A stretch of DNA of 64,000 nucleotides from Thiothrix sp. (GCF_028714775.1 NZ_JAQTLS010000003.1:186001-250000); one strand, 5' to 3'. Shown: positions 8,456 to 18,085, numbered from the stretch's first letter. A program made the numbers and translations. Notes: a model not told the origin generated them from the sequence alone.

Positions 8456-11083
8456 ATGCGATTCATTGGTAAATTTATCCAAATTATTTTCGGGTCATTT
8501 TTTGCACTCCTAACTTTAGGGGCAATTGGCCTATTCGCGGTTTATTCTTATTACACTCCGCAACTGCCCAGCGATGCCGATTTGCGCAAAATTGAAGTGC
8601 AAGTCCCATTGCGCATTTATAGCCGTGAAAATCAGTTAATCGCTGAATACGGCGAGAAGCACAGCCGCCCTGTCAAACTCTCAGAAGTCCCCGAAAAGCT
8701 CCAGTTGGCGTTCTTGGACATTGAAGATGCCCGCTTCTACGACCACGGCGGGGTTGACTTCAAAGGTGTTGCCCGCGCCCTGTACAGTGCAGCGTCCACT
8801 GGCGAAACCAGCCAAGGGGCAAGTACGATTACCATGCAGTTGGCACGCAATTCCTTCCTCAATGCCGAAAGGACTTTCGACCGCAAACTTAAGGAAACCC
8901 TGCTAGCCTTTAGGATTGAGCAAGAACTCAACAAGAAAGAAATCCTAGAACTCTACCTAAATAAGATTTATCTGGGAAAAAGTGCCTACGGTGTCGCATC
9001 CGCTGCCGAAACTTATTACGGCAAACCCTTAGGCCAATTGACGCTGGCACAATACGCCATGATCGCTGGCCTGCCGAAAGCACCGTCACGCTACAACCCC
9101 ATCGTCAATCCCGACCGCGCCATGCAACGCCGTAACTACATCCTGCAACGGATGTTGGAATTCAAGCACATCAGCCAATCGGAATACGACACTGCCACCC
9201 ACGAGCCAAACACCGCGACCGTGCACGAGATTGCGATTGAAACCAATGCACCTTATCTGGCGGAAATGGTACGGGCAGAAATCGTCAAGCGTTACGGCAT
9301 TACCAATGCCTATACCCAAGGCTACAACGTTTACACCACCCTAGACTCCAAGCAGCAAGCCAGCGCGGAAGAATCCCTGCGCAGCGCGTTAATGTCCTAT
9401 GACCACCGGCATGGCTACCGGGGCGCAGAAGAGAAACTGGATTTAGGCGATTTCAAAAACGAAGAAGAACTACGTGACAAGCTATCGACCTATCCCACTT
9501 TAGGGGGGCTTGAACCCGCACTGGTATTGCAAGCCAGCGCCAGCTCTGCTGAATTAATGGTGGGCGAAACCAAAATCAACCTGAAGACCAGCGATGTCGC
9601 GTGGGCACGTCCGTTCAAAAGCGCCGACCAACGCGGGGCATCCCCCAGACGGGTCAACGATGTTTTACACGTTGGCGATATTGTCCGTGTCCGCCAAACG
9701 GATAAAGAAAAAAATACGTGGACCTTATCCCAAGTTCCAACGGTTGGTGGGGCACTGGTGGCACTTGACCCCAGCGATGGCGCAATCCGCGCAGTAGTCG
9801 GTGGGTTTGATTTCTACCACTCAAAATTCAACCGCGTCACGCAAGCATCACGCCAGCCCGGTTCCAGCTTCAAACCTGTGATCTATTCTGCGGCATTGGC
9901 AAAAGGCTTCACTCCTAGCAGCGTCGTCAACGATGCGCCCATTACCATTCCGGGCAGCAACTGGCATCCAGAAAACTTTGGCGGTCATTACGTTGGCCCC
10001 ACCACGATAGCGGAAGCTCTTGCCAAGTCACGCAACCTCGTTTCCATCCGACTATTACGCAGCATTGGCATCAATTACGCAGTGGATTTCGCCACCCGCT
10101 TTGGCTTTCCGCGCGAAGACCTGCCCGCCAACCTGACGCTGGCACTCGGCACTGGCATGACCACCCCACTGGGCATGGCAACGGCTTACTCAGCCTTCGC
10201 GAATGGCGGTTACAAAATTGAGCCTTATTTCATCACCAAAATCCAAGATGGCTCCGGCAAACTGATGGATGAAATCAAACCCATCAAAATCTGCGGCGAT
10301 AATGTAGAAACTTGCACGATAACCCCGCCGGAAGACAAAAGCGCAAGCAAAGAAGCAGACACCAACAAAGATAAAAACAAAAAAGATGCGAAAGCTGGAG
10401 AAAGCAAAGCCAAGGACGAAGAGAAAACTAAGGATGCAGGCAAGCCCATCTGGGAAACTGCCGCACTCGGCGCTGGCAACACTACCCCCGTCCAACCCGG
10501 TGCAGTCCAATACCCAGCCGCGAAACGCATTCTGGATAAACGCACCCATTACCAAATTGTCAGCATGTTACAAGGCGTAACCCAGTTTGGAACTGCCGCA
10601 CGCGCAGGCCGCGCCCTTAACCGCAAAGACATTGCAGGCAAAACCGGCACGACCAATGACCAGAAAGATGCATGGTTCTGCGGCTTTACGCCAAACCTCG
10701 TGGCGGTTAGCTGGATGGGCTTCGACGATATGGCTAAGCTCGGCGAAGGTGAAACTGCCACTAACGTTGCCCTGCCCATGTGGATTGATTATATGCACCG
10801 CGTACTGGCAGGCACTCCATCCAAAGAATGGGAACGCCCAGTTGACCTCAAAGAAGCCGACCTCACGCCACCCGACTTAATTGACGGCGTAGATGGGGAA
10901 GGCAACCCTGCAACGGATGAAAACAGGCCAGCGGCTGGCTTCCAGTACCAAAGCGAAGGTGACATTGCCGCCCAACGGCAAGCAGCACAACCGCAGCAAC
11001 CAAACAGCCCAAATCAGCCTGCACGCCCTGCTGCACCGCGCCGTCCACCAGAACGGGTTGAAATTCCCGAACAGCTTTTTTAA
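8456..11083 (+). CDS. mrcA: Bifunctional penicillin-binding protein 1A (PonA/MrcA)
   Basis: This class A PBP polymerises glycan strands and cross-links peptides in the periplasm. The 875-residue protein has an N-terminal membrane anchor (about 10-33), a GT51 transglycosylase domain with the catalytic Glu in IEDARFYDHGG and GASTITMQLARN, an OB-like insertion, and a transpeptidase domain with GSSFKP (Ser470), SRNLVS and KTGTTND (about 729). A Lys/Asp/Glu-rich low-complexity insert sits at about 625-665, between the SxN and KTG motifs, and the C terminus is a Pro/Gln/Arg-rich tail. ATG 8456 is preferred; an in-frame TTG at 8444 would add four residues. The next gene starts immediately after the stop codon. 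Confidence 0.95.
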   Translation: MRFIGKFIQIIFGSFFALLTLGAIGLFAVYSYYTPQLPSDADLRKIEVQVPLRIYSRENQLIAEYGEKHSRPVKLSEVPEKLQLAFLDIEDARFYDHGGVDFKGVARALYSAASTGETSQGASTITMQLARNSFLNAERTFDRKLKETLLAFRIEQELNKKEILELYLNKIYLGKSAYGVASAAETYYGKPLGQLTLAQYAMIAGLPKAPSRYNPIVNPDRAMQRRNYILQRMLEFKHISQSEYDTATHEPNTATVHEIAIETNAPYLAEMVRAEIVKRYGITNAYTQGYNVYTTLDSKQQASAEESLRSALMSYDHRHGYRGAEEKLDLGDFKNEEELRDKLSTYPTLGGLEPALVLQASASSAELMVGETKINLKTSDVAWARPFKSADQRGASPRRVNDVLHVGDIVRVRQTDKEKNTWTLSQVPTVGGALVALDPSDGAIRAVVGGFDFYHSKFNRVTQASRQPGSSFKPVIYSAALAKGFTPSSVVNDAPITIPGSNWHPENFGGHYVGPTTIAEALAKSRNLVSIRLLRSIGINYAVDFATRFGFPREDLPANLTLALGTGMTTPLGMATAYSAFANGGYKIEPYFITKIQDGSGKLMDEIKPIKICGDNVETCTITPPEDKSASKEADTNKDKNKKDAKAGESKAKDEEKTKDAGKPIWETAALGAGNTTPVQPGAVQYPAAKRILDKRTHYQIVSMLQGVTQFGTAARAGRALNRKDIAGKTGTTNDQKDAWFCGFTPNLVAVSWMGFDDMAKLGEGETATNVALPMWIDYMHRVLAGTPSKEWERPVDLKEADLTPPDLIDGVDGEGNPATDENRPAAGFQYQSEGDIAAQRQAAQPQQPNSPNQPARPAAPRRPPERVEIPEQLF

Positions 11084-11689
11084 ATGCGCAATACCCCAGA
11101 TGAACTCCGCAGCTTAGTTGCGGAGGAAGCGGCTCGGCTGATTTACGAGGAAGGTTTCCGTGATTACCGGATTGCCAAGCTACGTGCAGCCGAACAGTTA
11201 GGGGTCGGCGCACAAAGCACCGCACAGCCGACTAATGAAGAAATTGAAGCCGCTATTCACCAACGCATCCGCTTATTCGAGGCCCAAACACACCCCGAAC
11301 TGTTACGCCTGCATCGCCAAGTGGCACTGGAAGCGATGGAATTCCTGCACGCTTACCGCCCTTACCTGACGGGAGCCGCGCTTGAAGGCGTATCCAGCAT
11401 CCATTCTGCCGTTACACTGAACCTGTCAGCATCCAGTATGGAAGAGGTCATGTTTTTTCTGGAAGACCAGCACATCCCTTTCCAGACACATGAGCGGAAA
11501 ATGAAAGTTGGGGGAAAAAAGGCGGAATACTTCCCGCTGCTACGCTTTTACGTCGATGAGGTGGAAGTGGAATTGATGGTGTTTCCCGATGACGACCGTT
11601 TTGCTGGCGCACCGATAAGCCCGGTAACAGGCAAGGCTGTTAAACGGGCTGACCGCAAAAAGGTTGCGGCATTACTGGATCAGACGTGA
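11084..11689 (+). CDS. Conserved hypothetical protein, nucleotidyltransferase-like
   Basis: I recognise a small cytosolic family often found next to cell-envelope genes in gammaproteobacteria, but no proven function. The N-terminal 50 residues are helical and charged ([19 protein letters not shown]), a pattern resembling a short DNA-binding or dimer segment. The second half reads like a minimal nucleotidyltransferase fold: an [10 protein letters not shown] strand, an EDQHIPF segment and ELMVFPDDD. The ATG directly abuts the ponA stop codon, so translation is coupled to ponA. Its last 10 bases overlap the 3' end of the convergent hemE. There are no signal peptide or membrane segments. Confidence 0.7.
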   Translation: MRNTPDELRSLVAEEAARLIYEEGFRDYRIAKLRAAEQLGVGAQSTAQPTNEEIEAAIHQRIRLFEAQTHPELLRLHRQVALEAMEFLHAYRPYLTGAALEGVSSIHSAVTLNLSASSMEEVMFFLEDQHIPFQTHERKMKVGGKKAEYFPLLRFYVDEVEVELMVFPDDDRFAGAPISPVTGKAVKRADRKKVAALLDQT

Positions 11690-12744
11690 TATTGACGGCC
11701 TAAGTCGTGGACTGCATCCACTAAGACGGCAACATTTTCTGGATTGATGTGCTGGTGAATACCATGCCCCAGATTGAAGACATGCCCTGAGCCTTGCCCG
11801 AAGCTTGCCAATACGTTAGCAACCTGCTGACGGATAACATCCGGTGACGCATACAATACGCAAGGATCCATATTCCCCTGCAAGGCCACCCGATCACCAA
11901 CGCGGCTACGTGCGTCGCTAATATTGATCGTCCAGTCCAAACCTAATGCATCACAGCCAGTATCAGCCATCGGCTCCAGCCATTGTGCCCCGCCTTTGGT
12001 GAAAAGGATAACAGGCACGCGACGGCCTTCACTTTCACGCTGCACGCCATCAACAATTTTTTGCATGTAACGCAAGGAGAATTCGCGGTAAGTGGACGGC
12101 GTGAGTGTTCCACCCCACGTGTCGAAGATCATTGCCGCCTGCGCCCCAGCAGCAATTTGTGCATTCAGGTAAAGGATAATACTGTCGGCGAGCTTATCTA
12201 GCAGCAAATGCAATGCAGTGGGATTGCCATAAAGCATCCCCTTGACCTTAGCAAACTCCTTGCTGGAGCCACCTTCAACCATGTAAGTTGCCAGCGTCCA
12301 CGGGCTGCCGGTGAAACCGATCAAGGGTACGCGCCCATCCAAAGCGCGGCGGATAGTGCGCACGGCATCCATCACATAGCGCAACTCACCTTCCGGGTCG
12401 GGAATACCAATCTTTTCGATGTCAGCTTGGGTGCGTACTGGATTAGTGAAGCGCGGGCCCTCGCCTTCCGCAAAATATAAACCCAACCCCATTGCATCAG
12501 GCACGGTCAATATGTCGGAGAAAAGGATGGCAGCGTCCAGCGCGTAGCGTTCCAGCGGCTGCAAAGTGACTTCGCAAGCCAGCTCAGGATTTTTACACAA
12601 ATCCATGAAGCTACCGGCACGCTCACGGGTAGCGCGGTATTCAGGCAAGTAACGCCCAGCCTGACGCATGATCCAAACGGGAGTGGTATCAACTGGCTGT
12701 TTTAGGAGTGCACGAAGAAAACGGTCGTTTTTGAGTTCGGTCAT
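11680..12744 (-). CDS. hemE: Uroporphyrinogen decarboxylase HemE
   Basis: HemE decarboxylates the four acetate side chains of uroporphyrinogen III to give coproporphyrinogen III in haem synthesis. The 354-residue TIM-barrel protein has the N-terminal [14 protein letters not shown] signature, the [14 protein letters not shown] segment containing the catalytic Asp, and [17 protein letters not shown]. The C-terminal [15 protein letters not shown] is also canonical. A good ribosome site (AAGGGG) precedes the ATG. It is convergent with, and overlaps, the preceding unknown gene. Confidence 0.97.
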   Translation of the reverse strand: MTELKNDRFLRALLKQPVDTTPVWIMRQAGRYLPEYRATRERAGSFMDLCKNPELACEVTLQPLERYALDAAILFSDILTVPDAMGLGLYFAEGEGPRFTNPVRTQADIEKIGIPDPEGELRYVMDAVRTIRRALDGRVPLIGFTGSPWTLATYMVEGGSSKEFAKVKGMLYGNPTALHLLLDKLADSIILYLNAQIAAGAQAAMIFDTWGGTLTPSTYREFSLRYMQKIVDGVQRESEGRRVPVILFTKGGAQWLEPMADTGCDALGLDWTINISDARSRVGDRVALQGNMDPCVLYASPDVIRQQVANVLASFGQGSGHVFNLGHGIHQHINPENVAVLVDAVHDLGRQYHV

Positions 12745-12775
12745 GTCGACACCCCTTGAAAGCGTGATGGTATGC

Positions 12776-13222
12776 TTAGTTGCCGAGGCGGGTTTTGATC
12801 AACCCACTCAGCTTCCCCATATCAGTACGGCCTTGTACTTTCGGCTTGAGCCAGTTCATGACTTTGCCCATATCCCGCACCGAAGCCGCCCCGGTTTCTT
12901 CAATACCTTGCTGGATCAGGGTTGCCAATGCTTCTTCCGCTAACGGTTGAGGCAGATAATCCTGAATAATGCCCAGCTCGAATTCTTCTTGGGCAACGAG
13001 GTCGGTGCGTCCTGCATCCGCATACTGGCGGATTGACTCGCGGCGCTGCTTGGTCATCTTATCCAACACGACCAGCACGGTACTTTCGTCCAACTCAGTG
13101 CGCGTATCCACTTCCAACTGCTTGATTGCAGCCAGCATCAGACGGATAACCCCCAAGCGTGGCTTATCGTGCGCACGCATGGCAGCTTTCATGTCTTCAG
13201 TGATTTGCGCCTTGAGGGTCAT
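12776..13222 (-). CDS. yqeY: GatB/YqeY domain protein
   Basis: This 148-residue helical protein is homologous to the tRNA-binding tail domain of GatB. YqeY proteins are proposed, without firm proof, to act in tRNA or amidotransferase metabolism. Typical features are [18 protein letters not shown] at the N terminus and the C-terminal [19 protein letters not shown]. Its ATG shares one base with the rpsU stop (TAATG). The rpsU-yqeY pair is a widely conserved arrangement; dnaG, which often follows, is absent here and hemE takes its place. Confidence 0.93.
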   Translation of the reverse strand: MTLKAQITEDMKAAMRAHDKPRLGVIRLMLAAIKQLEVDTRTELDESTVLVVLDKMTKQRRESIRQYADAGRTDLVAQEEFELGIIQDYLPQPLAEEALATLIQQGIEETGAASVRDMGKVMNWLKPKVQGRTDMGKLSGLIKTRLGN

Positions 13223-13437
13223 TAGTACAGGCGAACGCGGCGATTCAGATCGCGGGAGATACGCTTCAGATTGCGTTTAACAGCAGCAGCACGCATACGT
13301 TTGCGCACGGAAGTAGGCTTTTCGTAGAATTCACGGCCACGGACTTCGGCTACAACGCCCGCTTTTTCACAGGTGCGCTTGAAACGGCGCAGGGCAACTT
13401 CAAAAGGCTCAGTATCACGTACTTTTACACTTGGCAT
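13222..13437 (-). CDS. rpsU: 30S ribosomal protein S21
   Basis: The 71-residue basic protein matches bS21 over its full length: [21 protein letters not shown] at the start, [11 protein letters not shown] in the middle and a basic helical C terminus. S21 sits near the 16S 3' end and aids initiation. It is the first gene of an rpsU-yqeY unit. Confidence 0.97.
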   Translation of the reverse strand: MPSVKVRDTEPFEVALRRFKRTCEKAGVVAEVRGREFYEKPTSVRKRMRAAAVKRNLKRISRDLNRRVRLY

Positions 13438-13512
13438 AATAATCCTGTCTCAAATCCACAGTTGAGTAAAGCGCGGGATTATACCGTTATGCCAGCCAAA
13501 TGCAAAAGCCAT

Positions 13513-13932
13513 TCATGCCTTTTCATCATTATTGTCAAGAAATTCCCCGTAAAGAATCAGTGAGTGCCCAGTAATGCGGAAATTGTGCTGGTGGGCAAGC
13601 TCCCGTTGGCGCTGTTCAATGATTTCATCGCAAAACTCCAACACCCTGCCCGTCCTCATGCACACCATGTGGTCGTGATGTTCTTCGGAAGCCAGCTCAA
13701 ACACCGCTTGCCCACCCTCAAAATGGTGGCGGTTAACCAGCCCCGCTGCCTCGAACTGGGTCAAAGCCCGATAAACGGTTGCCAGACCGATTTCATCGCC
13801 ATTGCCCAACAGAATCTTATAAATGTCTTCCGCGCTCAGGTGACGTTCCCGCGTATTTCCTAGCAAATCAAGGATTTTCAGGCGGGGCTGAGTGACCTTT
13901 AATCCGGCTCGTTTAATATCCTGCTCTTCCAC
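13513..13932 (-). CDS. fur: Ferric uptake regulator Fur
   Basis: Fur is the Fe(II)-responsive repressor of iron uptake. The 139-residue protein has an N-terminal winged helix (LKVTQPRLKIL, LATVYRALTQFEAAGLV) and the metal-binding HHDHMVC motif. The second cysteine of the CxxC zinc site seen in E. coli is missing (CMRT), as in Pseudomonas Fur, so this should not be read as loss of function. It is divergent from bamE, 67 bp away, the conserved fur/omlA arrangement, and autoregulation from that shared region is likely. Confidence 0.95.
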   Translation of the reverse strand: MEEQDIKRAGLKVTQPRLKILDLLGNTRERHLSAEDIYKILLGNGDEIGLATVYRALTQFEAAGLVNRHHFEGGQAVFELASEEHHDHMVCMRTGRVLEFCDEIIEQRQRELAHQHNFRITGHSLILYGEFLDNNDEKA

Positions 13933-13999
13933 CCTGCACTCTCCGTCGCGAATAGTCTATTATGGTACGCATGTTTACTTTGGATGGTTCAAGATTAAC

Positions 14000-14314
14000 A
14001 TGATAAAGCATCTCATTTCACTCACCTTAGCGGCTGCGTTGTTAGGTGGTTGCAGTTTTTACAAAATGGAAATTCAGCAAGGCAACCGCATTAGCAGCGA
14101 AGAGCTTGCCATGGTTCACCCCGGTATGGGTGCTGCACAGGTGCAAGCCATTCTTGGCACGCCATTGATGGCTGACGATTTCCACAAAGACCGCTGGGAT
14201 TATGTGTTCTACCTGAAATCCCCGAATGGGAAGGTGGAACGCAACGGTGTTACCGTTTTCTTCCAGAACGGCGTTGTCCGTAACGTCACCCAAGACCCCG
14301 CTCCCACAAACTAA
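14000..14314 (+). CDS. bamE: Outer-membrane assembly lipoprotein BamE (SmpA/OmlA)
   Basis: BamE is the small lipoprotein of the BAM complex that inserts beta-barrel proteins. The 104-residue precursor has a lipoprotein signal with lipobox LLGGC and the SmpA_OmlA fold: GNRISSEELAMVHPGMGAAQV, then LGTPL and the paired strands DRWDYVFYLK and VTVFFQNGVV. Translation starts at ATG 14000, giving an ideal signal peptide; an upstream in-frame extension would overlap fur. It is divergent from fur. Confidence 0.95.
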   Translation: MIKHLISLTLAAALLGGCSFYKMEIQQGNRISSEELAMVHPGMGAAQVQAILGTPLMADDFHKDRWDYVFYLKSPNGKVERNGVTVFFQNGVVRNVTQDPAPTN

Positions 14315-14332
14315 CGGTGATCGCGGCGAGGT

Positions 14333-14665
14333 TTACCCCTCGTCGCTTTCCACATCGCCGCCCCCGCGTTTCATGCGCTTGCCTTCTGCTGCGCGTTGCT
14401 TACGCACGGCCTTAGGGTCAGCAATCAGCGGGCGGTAAATTTCAATACGGTCACGTTCACGCAACGGCTCATCCAACGTAGCCAATTTGCCGAAAATGCC
14501 CGCTTCCAAGGTATCGAGACTCAGTTCGGGGTAACGTGCCAGCACCCCAGAGGCAAGGATTCCTTCACGCAGGCTTGCGCCTTCTGGCACATGGGTCTCC
14601 AACAACAGTTGTTCATGGGGTAAGGGGTAAACCACTTCGATGCGCATCAAATTACTGTTTGCCAT
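14333..14665 (-). CDS. rnfH: RnfH family ubiquitin-like protein
   Basis: RnfH (also called RatB) is a small beta-grasp protein of uncertain role encoded beside ratA in many proteobacteria. The 110-residue reading has a beta-grasp body (MRIEVVYPLPHEQLLLETHVPEGASLREGI segments) and the family-typical RERDRIEIYRPL.ADPK with a basic KQRAAEGKR tail. The ATG at 14665 is preferred because GGAAGG precedes it; a second ATG at 14647 would give 104 residues. It overlaps the ratA 3' end by 14 nt, so the two are coupled. Confidence 0.9.
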   Translation of the reverse strand: MANSNLMRIEVVYPLPHEQLLLETHVPEGASLREGILASGVLARYPELSLDTLEAGIFGKLATLDEPLRERDRIEIYRPLIADPKAVRKQRAAEGKRMKRGGGDVESDEG

Positions 14666-15089
14666 AGACCTTCCGTGCACGCTCGACAAAAGAATCCACC
14701 AGCGTATTGGCAACTTGGTTGAACACCGGGCCAACCGCAATGCTCAACAGTTTGTTGGAAAATTCAAAATCAAGGTCAAGCGAGACCTTACACGCGCCCT
14801 GCCCCAATTCATCAAAACGCCAAAAACCGTGCAGGTGACGGAAAGGCCCATCAACCAAACGCATCTCAATGGTTTTGTTGACCTGTAAGCGGTTCAGGGT
14901 GGTGAAGCGCTTGTTCACCGCACCTTTGGCAATTTCGATACTGGCTTTAACTTGGTCTTCGTCACGGGCGTGCTCAACAGCCGTCCGACACCACGGCAGA
15001 AATTGCGGATACAAGGGGATACAATCGACCAGCCGGTACATCTGTTCCGGGCTGTAGGGTACTAACGCGCTACGGCTGATATGCGCCAT
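14652..15089 (-). CDS. ratA: RatA/Coq10 START-domain protein
   Basis: The 145-residue protein belongs to the polyketide cyclase/COQ10 family. E. coli RatA was described as a toxin that blocks 70S assembly, while the eukaryotic Coq10 homologue binds ubiquinone; which role applies here cannot be told from sequence. Seen features are YSPEQMYRLVDCIPLYPQFLPWC, the MRLVDGPFRHLHGFWRF strand pair and the C-terminal helix FNQVANTLVDSFVERARKVYG. The usual divergent smpB neighbour is missing. Confidence 0.93.
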   Translation of the reverse strand: MAHISRSALVPYSPEQMYRLVDCIPLYPQFLPWCRTAVEHARDEDQVKASIEIAKGAVNKRFTTLNRLQVNKTIEMRLVDGPFRHLHGFWRFDELGQGACKVSLDLDFEFSNKLLSIAVGPVFNQVANTLVDSFVERARKVYGKQ

Positions 15090-15170
15090 GCCTGTTCCTA
15101 AGCTTGCCTGAAAGCGGGAAGTATCCCATATCTGTTGGGAAGAATCTGCCTGCTGATGCGGACACTGGCA

Positions 15171-15692
15171 TTACTGGCGGATGACGATGGTTCCTGCCAA
15201 CTTATCGTGCCAACCTTGGGACTTGCGCTTATCAAAAATACCGACCAAGCCCAACCCTAGCGAACAGATATTTAACAAATAACCAAAGTAACGCACCAGA
15301 CATTGCGCACCCGTTAATGGCTCATAGGTTTTCGCATCAACGATATGCAGTGATAACAACATCTTACCGGGGGAAGAATCCGATAAACACCAGAACCCGA
15401 CAAAATACAGAAAAGGCACACACACCAATAGCACGGTAACATCTGCCAGCAATATCCGCTCTTCCTCACCCACCTGCCATGTACTGCCTTCCACCAGCAG
15501 CAAGGTAAACATAATCAGCAACCCCACCAACATCCAGTCGAATAGGGTCGCTAACAGCCGCATCCGCACATCGGCGCAAACGGGGTAGGCTTTGGAAAAA
15601 CGATGATGAGAGGGCAAGGGCATCCGCCCTGCACATCCGCCTGAGTAGCCCACTTCCGCAGCAGGCGCATTTACTGTTTCGTTACCTTTCAT
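15171..15692 (-). CDS. RDD family membrane protein
   Basis: This 173-residue protein has an N-terminal soluble stretch with four cysteines or prolines of no known motif, then three membrane helices (about 48-70, 80-100 and 130-150). The RDD arginine-aspartate signature is present in modified form (CADVRMRLLATLFDWML), along with SDSSPGKMLLSLHIVD, which is typical of the family. RDD proteins are poorly characterised; some are ion/H+ antiporters. The ATG at 15692 is chosen because AAGGAG lies 9 nt before it. Confidence 0.8.
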   Translation of the reverse strand: MKGNETVNAPAAEVGYSGGCAGRMPLPSHHRFSKAYPVCADVRMRLLATLFDWMLVGLLIMFTLLLVEGSTWQVGEEERILLADVTVLLVCVPFLYFVGFWCLSDSSPGKMLLSLHIVDAKTYEPLTGAQCLVRYFGYLLNICSLGLGLVGIFDKRKSQGWHDKLAGTIVIRQ

Positions 15693-15762
15693 GTAACGAC
15701 ACTCCTTGTCATAGTGAAACATTCGCTACACCAAAGTATAGACAAACGCGCCAAGGTTGCCG

Positions 15763-17217
15763 TTAAATTCCGCCCATATTGAGGTATTTCAACTCCATGT
15801 ACTCATCCAACCCGTATTTAGAACCCTCACGCCCCAGCCCGGAACTTTTCACCCCGCCAAACGGTGCAACTTCCGTCGACACAATGCCGGTATTGATCCC
15901 GACCATACCGTATTCCAGCGCCTCAGCAACACGCCACACCCGTCCAATGTCACGCGCATAAAAATACGAAGCCAAGCCGTACTCGGTATCATTCGCCATC
16001 TGAATGGCTTCAGCTTCGTCCTTAAACTTGAACAACGGCGCAACCGGGCCGAAAATTTCCTCTTTCGCCACCCGCATGGTCGGCAATACGTTGGTCAACA
16101 CAGTGGGCTGGTAAAATGTACCACCCAATTCGTGCCTACGCCCCCCACCGACCACCATTGCGCCAGCGGAAACCGCATCTGCCACCAAGGCTTCTACCTT
16201 GCACACTGCCGCTTCATCAATCAGCGGCCCTTGGCTTACTCCAGCATCCAAACCGTTGCCGACTTTCAAACTAGCTACGGCTGCTGCCAATTTTTCGGCG
16301 AAAGCATCATACACACCGGCTTGCACCAAAAAACGGTTGGCGCACACACAGGTCTGCCCCGCATTACGGTATTTGGAAACGATAGCCCCTTCGACCGCTG
16401 CATCCAAATCGGCGTCGTCAAACACCATGAAAGGCGCATTACCACCCAATTCCAAGGACAGCTTTTTCAAGGTCGGCGCACACTGCTGCATGAGCAACTT
16501 GCCCACTTCGGTGGAACCCGTAAAGGACAGCTTGCGCACTACCGGGCTAGCCGTCAATTCGCCACCGATAGCCACTGGGTTGCCTGTTACCACGTTGAAT
16601 ACACCGGCAGGAAGCCCCGCCTGCTCACCCAAGACAGCCAAGGCCAATGCCGTCAGCGGGGTTTGTTCTGCCGGTTTACAGACCATCGTGCAACCCGCCG
16701 CCATTGCAGGCCCCAGCTTGCGGGTAATCATTGCTGCCGGAAAATTCCACGGGGTAATTGCCGCGCACACCCCAATCGGCTGTTTGATGACCAACAGACG
16801 CTTACCTGCCTGCGGGGAGGGAATGACATCGCCATACGCCCGCTTACCCTCTTCCGCAAACCAGTCGAGAAAAGCCGCTGCGTAAGCAATCTCGCCCCGT
16901 GCTTCCGCCAAGGGCTTGCCCTGCTCAGAAGTCATCAGCAGCGCCAAATCATCCTGATGTGCCAACATCAATTCTGCCCAGCGTCGCAAAATACGTCCGC
17001 GTTCTGCTGCCGTTATCGCACGCCACGCAGGGAGAGCTGTTTCCGCTGCGGCAATGGCTTGACGGGTTTCCTCTGCCCCACAATTCGGTACAGTCGCCAG
17101 CACCTCCCCGGTTGCCGGGTTACGCACGGCTAAGGTTTTACCCGTTTCAGCAGCTACCCACTGACCGTTGATGTAGCACTGGGAACGGAATAGTTCCGTG
17201 GCTTGCAGTTTCAGCAT
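15763..17217 (-). CDS. gabD: NAD(P)-dependent succinate-semialdehyde dehydrogenase
   Basis: This aldehyde dehydrogenase oxidises succinate semialdehyde to succinate, the last step of GABA degradation. The 484-residue protein has the family length. It includes TPWNFPAAMITRK (cofactor), FTGSTEVGK, the general-base Glu in SLELGGNAPF and the catalytic Cys in NAGQTCVCANRF; the EVAPFGGVKSSGLGREG signature near the C terminus is specific for the GabD group. ATG 17217 has AAGGAG 7 nt upstream; a longer in-frame reading would overlap truA. No gabT is visible in the window. Confidence 0.9.
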   Translation of the reverse strand: MLKLQATELFRSQCYINGQWVAAETGKTLAVRNPATGEVLATVPNCGAEETRQAIAAAETALPAWRAITAAERGRILRRWAELMLAHQDDLALLMTSEQGKPLAEARGEIAYAAAFLDWFAEEGKRAYGDVIPSPQAGKRLLVIKQPIGVCAAITPWNFPAAMITRKLGPAMAAGCTMVCKPAEQTPLTALALAVLGEQAGLPAGVFNVVTGNPVAIGGELTASPVVRKLSFTGSTEVGKLLMQQCAPTLKKLSLELGGNAPFMVFDDADLDAAVEGAIVSKYRNAGQTCVCANRFLVQAGVYDAFAEKLAAAVASLKVGNGLDAGVSQGPLIDEAAVCKVEALVADAVSAGAMVVGGGRRHELGGTFYQPTVLTNVLPTMRVAKEEIFGPVAPLFKFKDEAEAIQMANDTEYGLASYFYARDIGRVWRVAEALEYGMVGINTGIVSTEVAPFGGVKSSGLGREGSKYGLDEYMELKYLNMGGI

Positions 17218-17230
17218 GGCAAACTCCTTT

Positions 17231-18013
17231 TCACAGATGGAAGGCAGGTAAAGTGTAAGTGTCCGGCAAGCCAAACGCTTCCGGGTAATTGACATGGACG
17301 AAATACAACCCGGCAGCAGGCGCTGTCACCCCCGCAACACTACGGTCACGCAAGGCCAACAGTTCCGTCATCCATGCTATAGGCCGTTCCCCTGCACCAA
17401 CTTTCAGCAGTGAGCCGACAATATTCCTGACCATGTGGTGCAAAAACGCATTCGCCACAATGTCCACGTACACATAATCCTGTTCGCGCTGCACCTGCAA
17501 TTCGATGATCTCGCGCACGGCATGGCGTGCTTGGCAACCGGCAGCGCGGAAGCTGGAAAAATCCTGCTCACCTACCAACACTTGCGTGGCTTCATGCATG
17601 GCCTCCGCATCCAGCGGATTGTGTTGCCAGCACACCCGTTTCTGCAACAACGCTGGGCGAGCTGCCCGATTGAGAATGATGTAACGGTAACGGCGCGAAC
17701 GGGCAGAAAAACGTGCATGGAAATCATCCGCCACGGGTTTTATCCAGCGCATGGCAATCCCATCCGGCAGATTGACGTTCGTACCGAACAGCCACCCCCG
17801 TTCGGGGCGCTGCGCCGTGGTTTCAAAGTGAATCACTTGCCCAATGCCGTGAACGCCCGTGTCAGTACGTCCTGCGCACACCACGCTGACAGGTTGCGCA
17901 GCCACCTTGGAAAGTGCTTGCTCCACATGCTCCTGCACGGTGGGTGCATGGCTGAGGCGCTGCCAACCATAGAAGGGGGTTCCATCGTATTCGATACAGG
18001 CTGCAAATTTCAT
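17231..18013 (-). CDS. truA: tRNA pseudouridine(38-40) synthase TruA
   Basis: TruA isomerises uridines 38-40 in the tRNA anticodon stem. The 260-residue protein has the catalytic Asp51 in AGRTDTGVHG, preceded by FYGWQ and VQEHVEQAL, and the conserved FLHHMVRNIVG in the C-terminal half. It lies between fimV and gabD; the fimV-truA neighbourhood is conserved in Pseudomonas. Confidence 0.97.
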   Translation of the reverse strand: MKFAACIEYDGTPFYGWQRLSHAPTVQEHVEQALSKVAAQPVSVVCAGRTDTGVHGIGQVIHFETTAQRPERGWLFGTNVNLPDGIAMRWIKPVADDFHARFSARSRRYRYIILNRAARPALLQKRVCWQHNPLDAEAMHEATQVLVGEQDFSSFRAAGCQARHAVREIIELQVQREQDYVYVDIVANAFLHHMVRNIVGSLLKVGAGERPIAWMTELLALRDRSVAGVTAPAAGLYFVHVNYPEAFGLPDTYTLPAFHL

Positions 18014-18035
18014 CGGTTCGGGTTCGCGGTTACAA

Positions 18036-18063
18036 ATAAAAAAGGCCGGGTAGACCGGCCTTT
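18036..18063 (-). terminator. Rho-independent terminator of fimV
   Basis: On the minus strand AAAGGCCGG, a 5-nt loop and CCGGCCTTT are followed by a run of T. The hairpin lies 23 nt beyond the fimV stop codon and just before truA, so truA probably has its own promoter or relies on read-through. Confidence 0.85.
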
Positions 18064-18085
18064 ATAGCGGGAAAGCAGCGATTCC

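Noticed and set aside
13513-13932. Missing CxxC cysteine in Fur as a sign of a broken gene
   Set aside because: Pseudomonas Fur also lacks it, so this is a normal family variant.
15757-17133. A 458-codon plus-strand frame antisense to gabD
   Set aside because: The opposite frame has all aldehyde dehydrogenase motifs; the plus-strand product has no domain and unusual composition.
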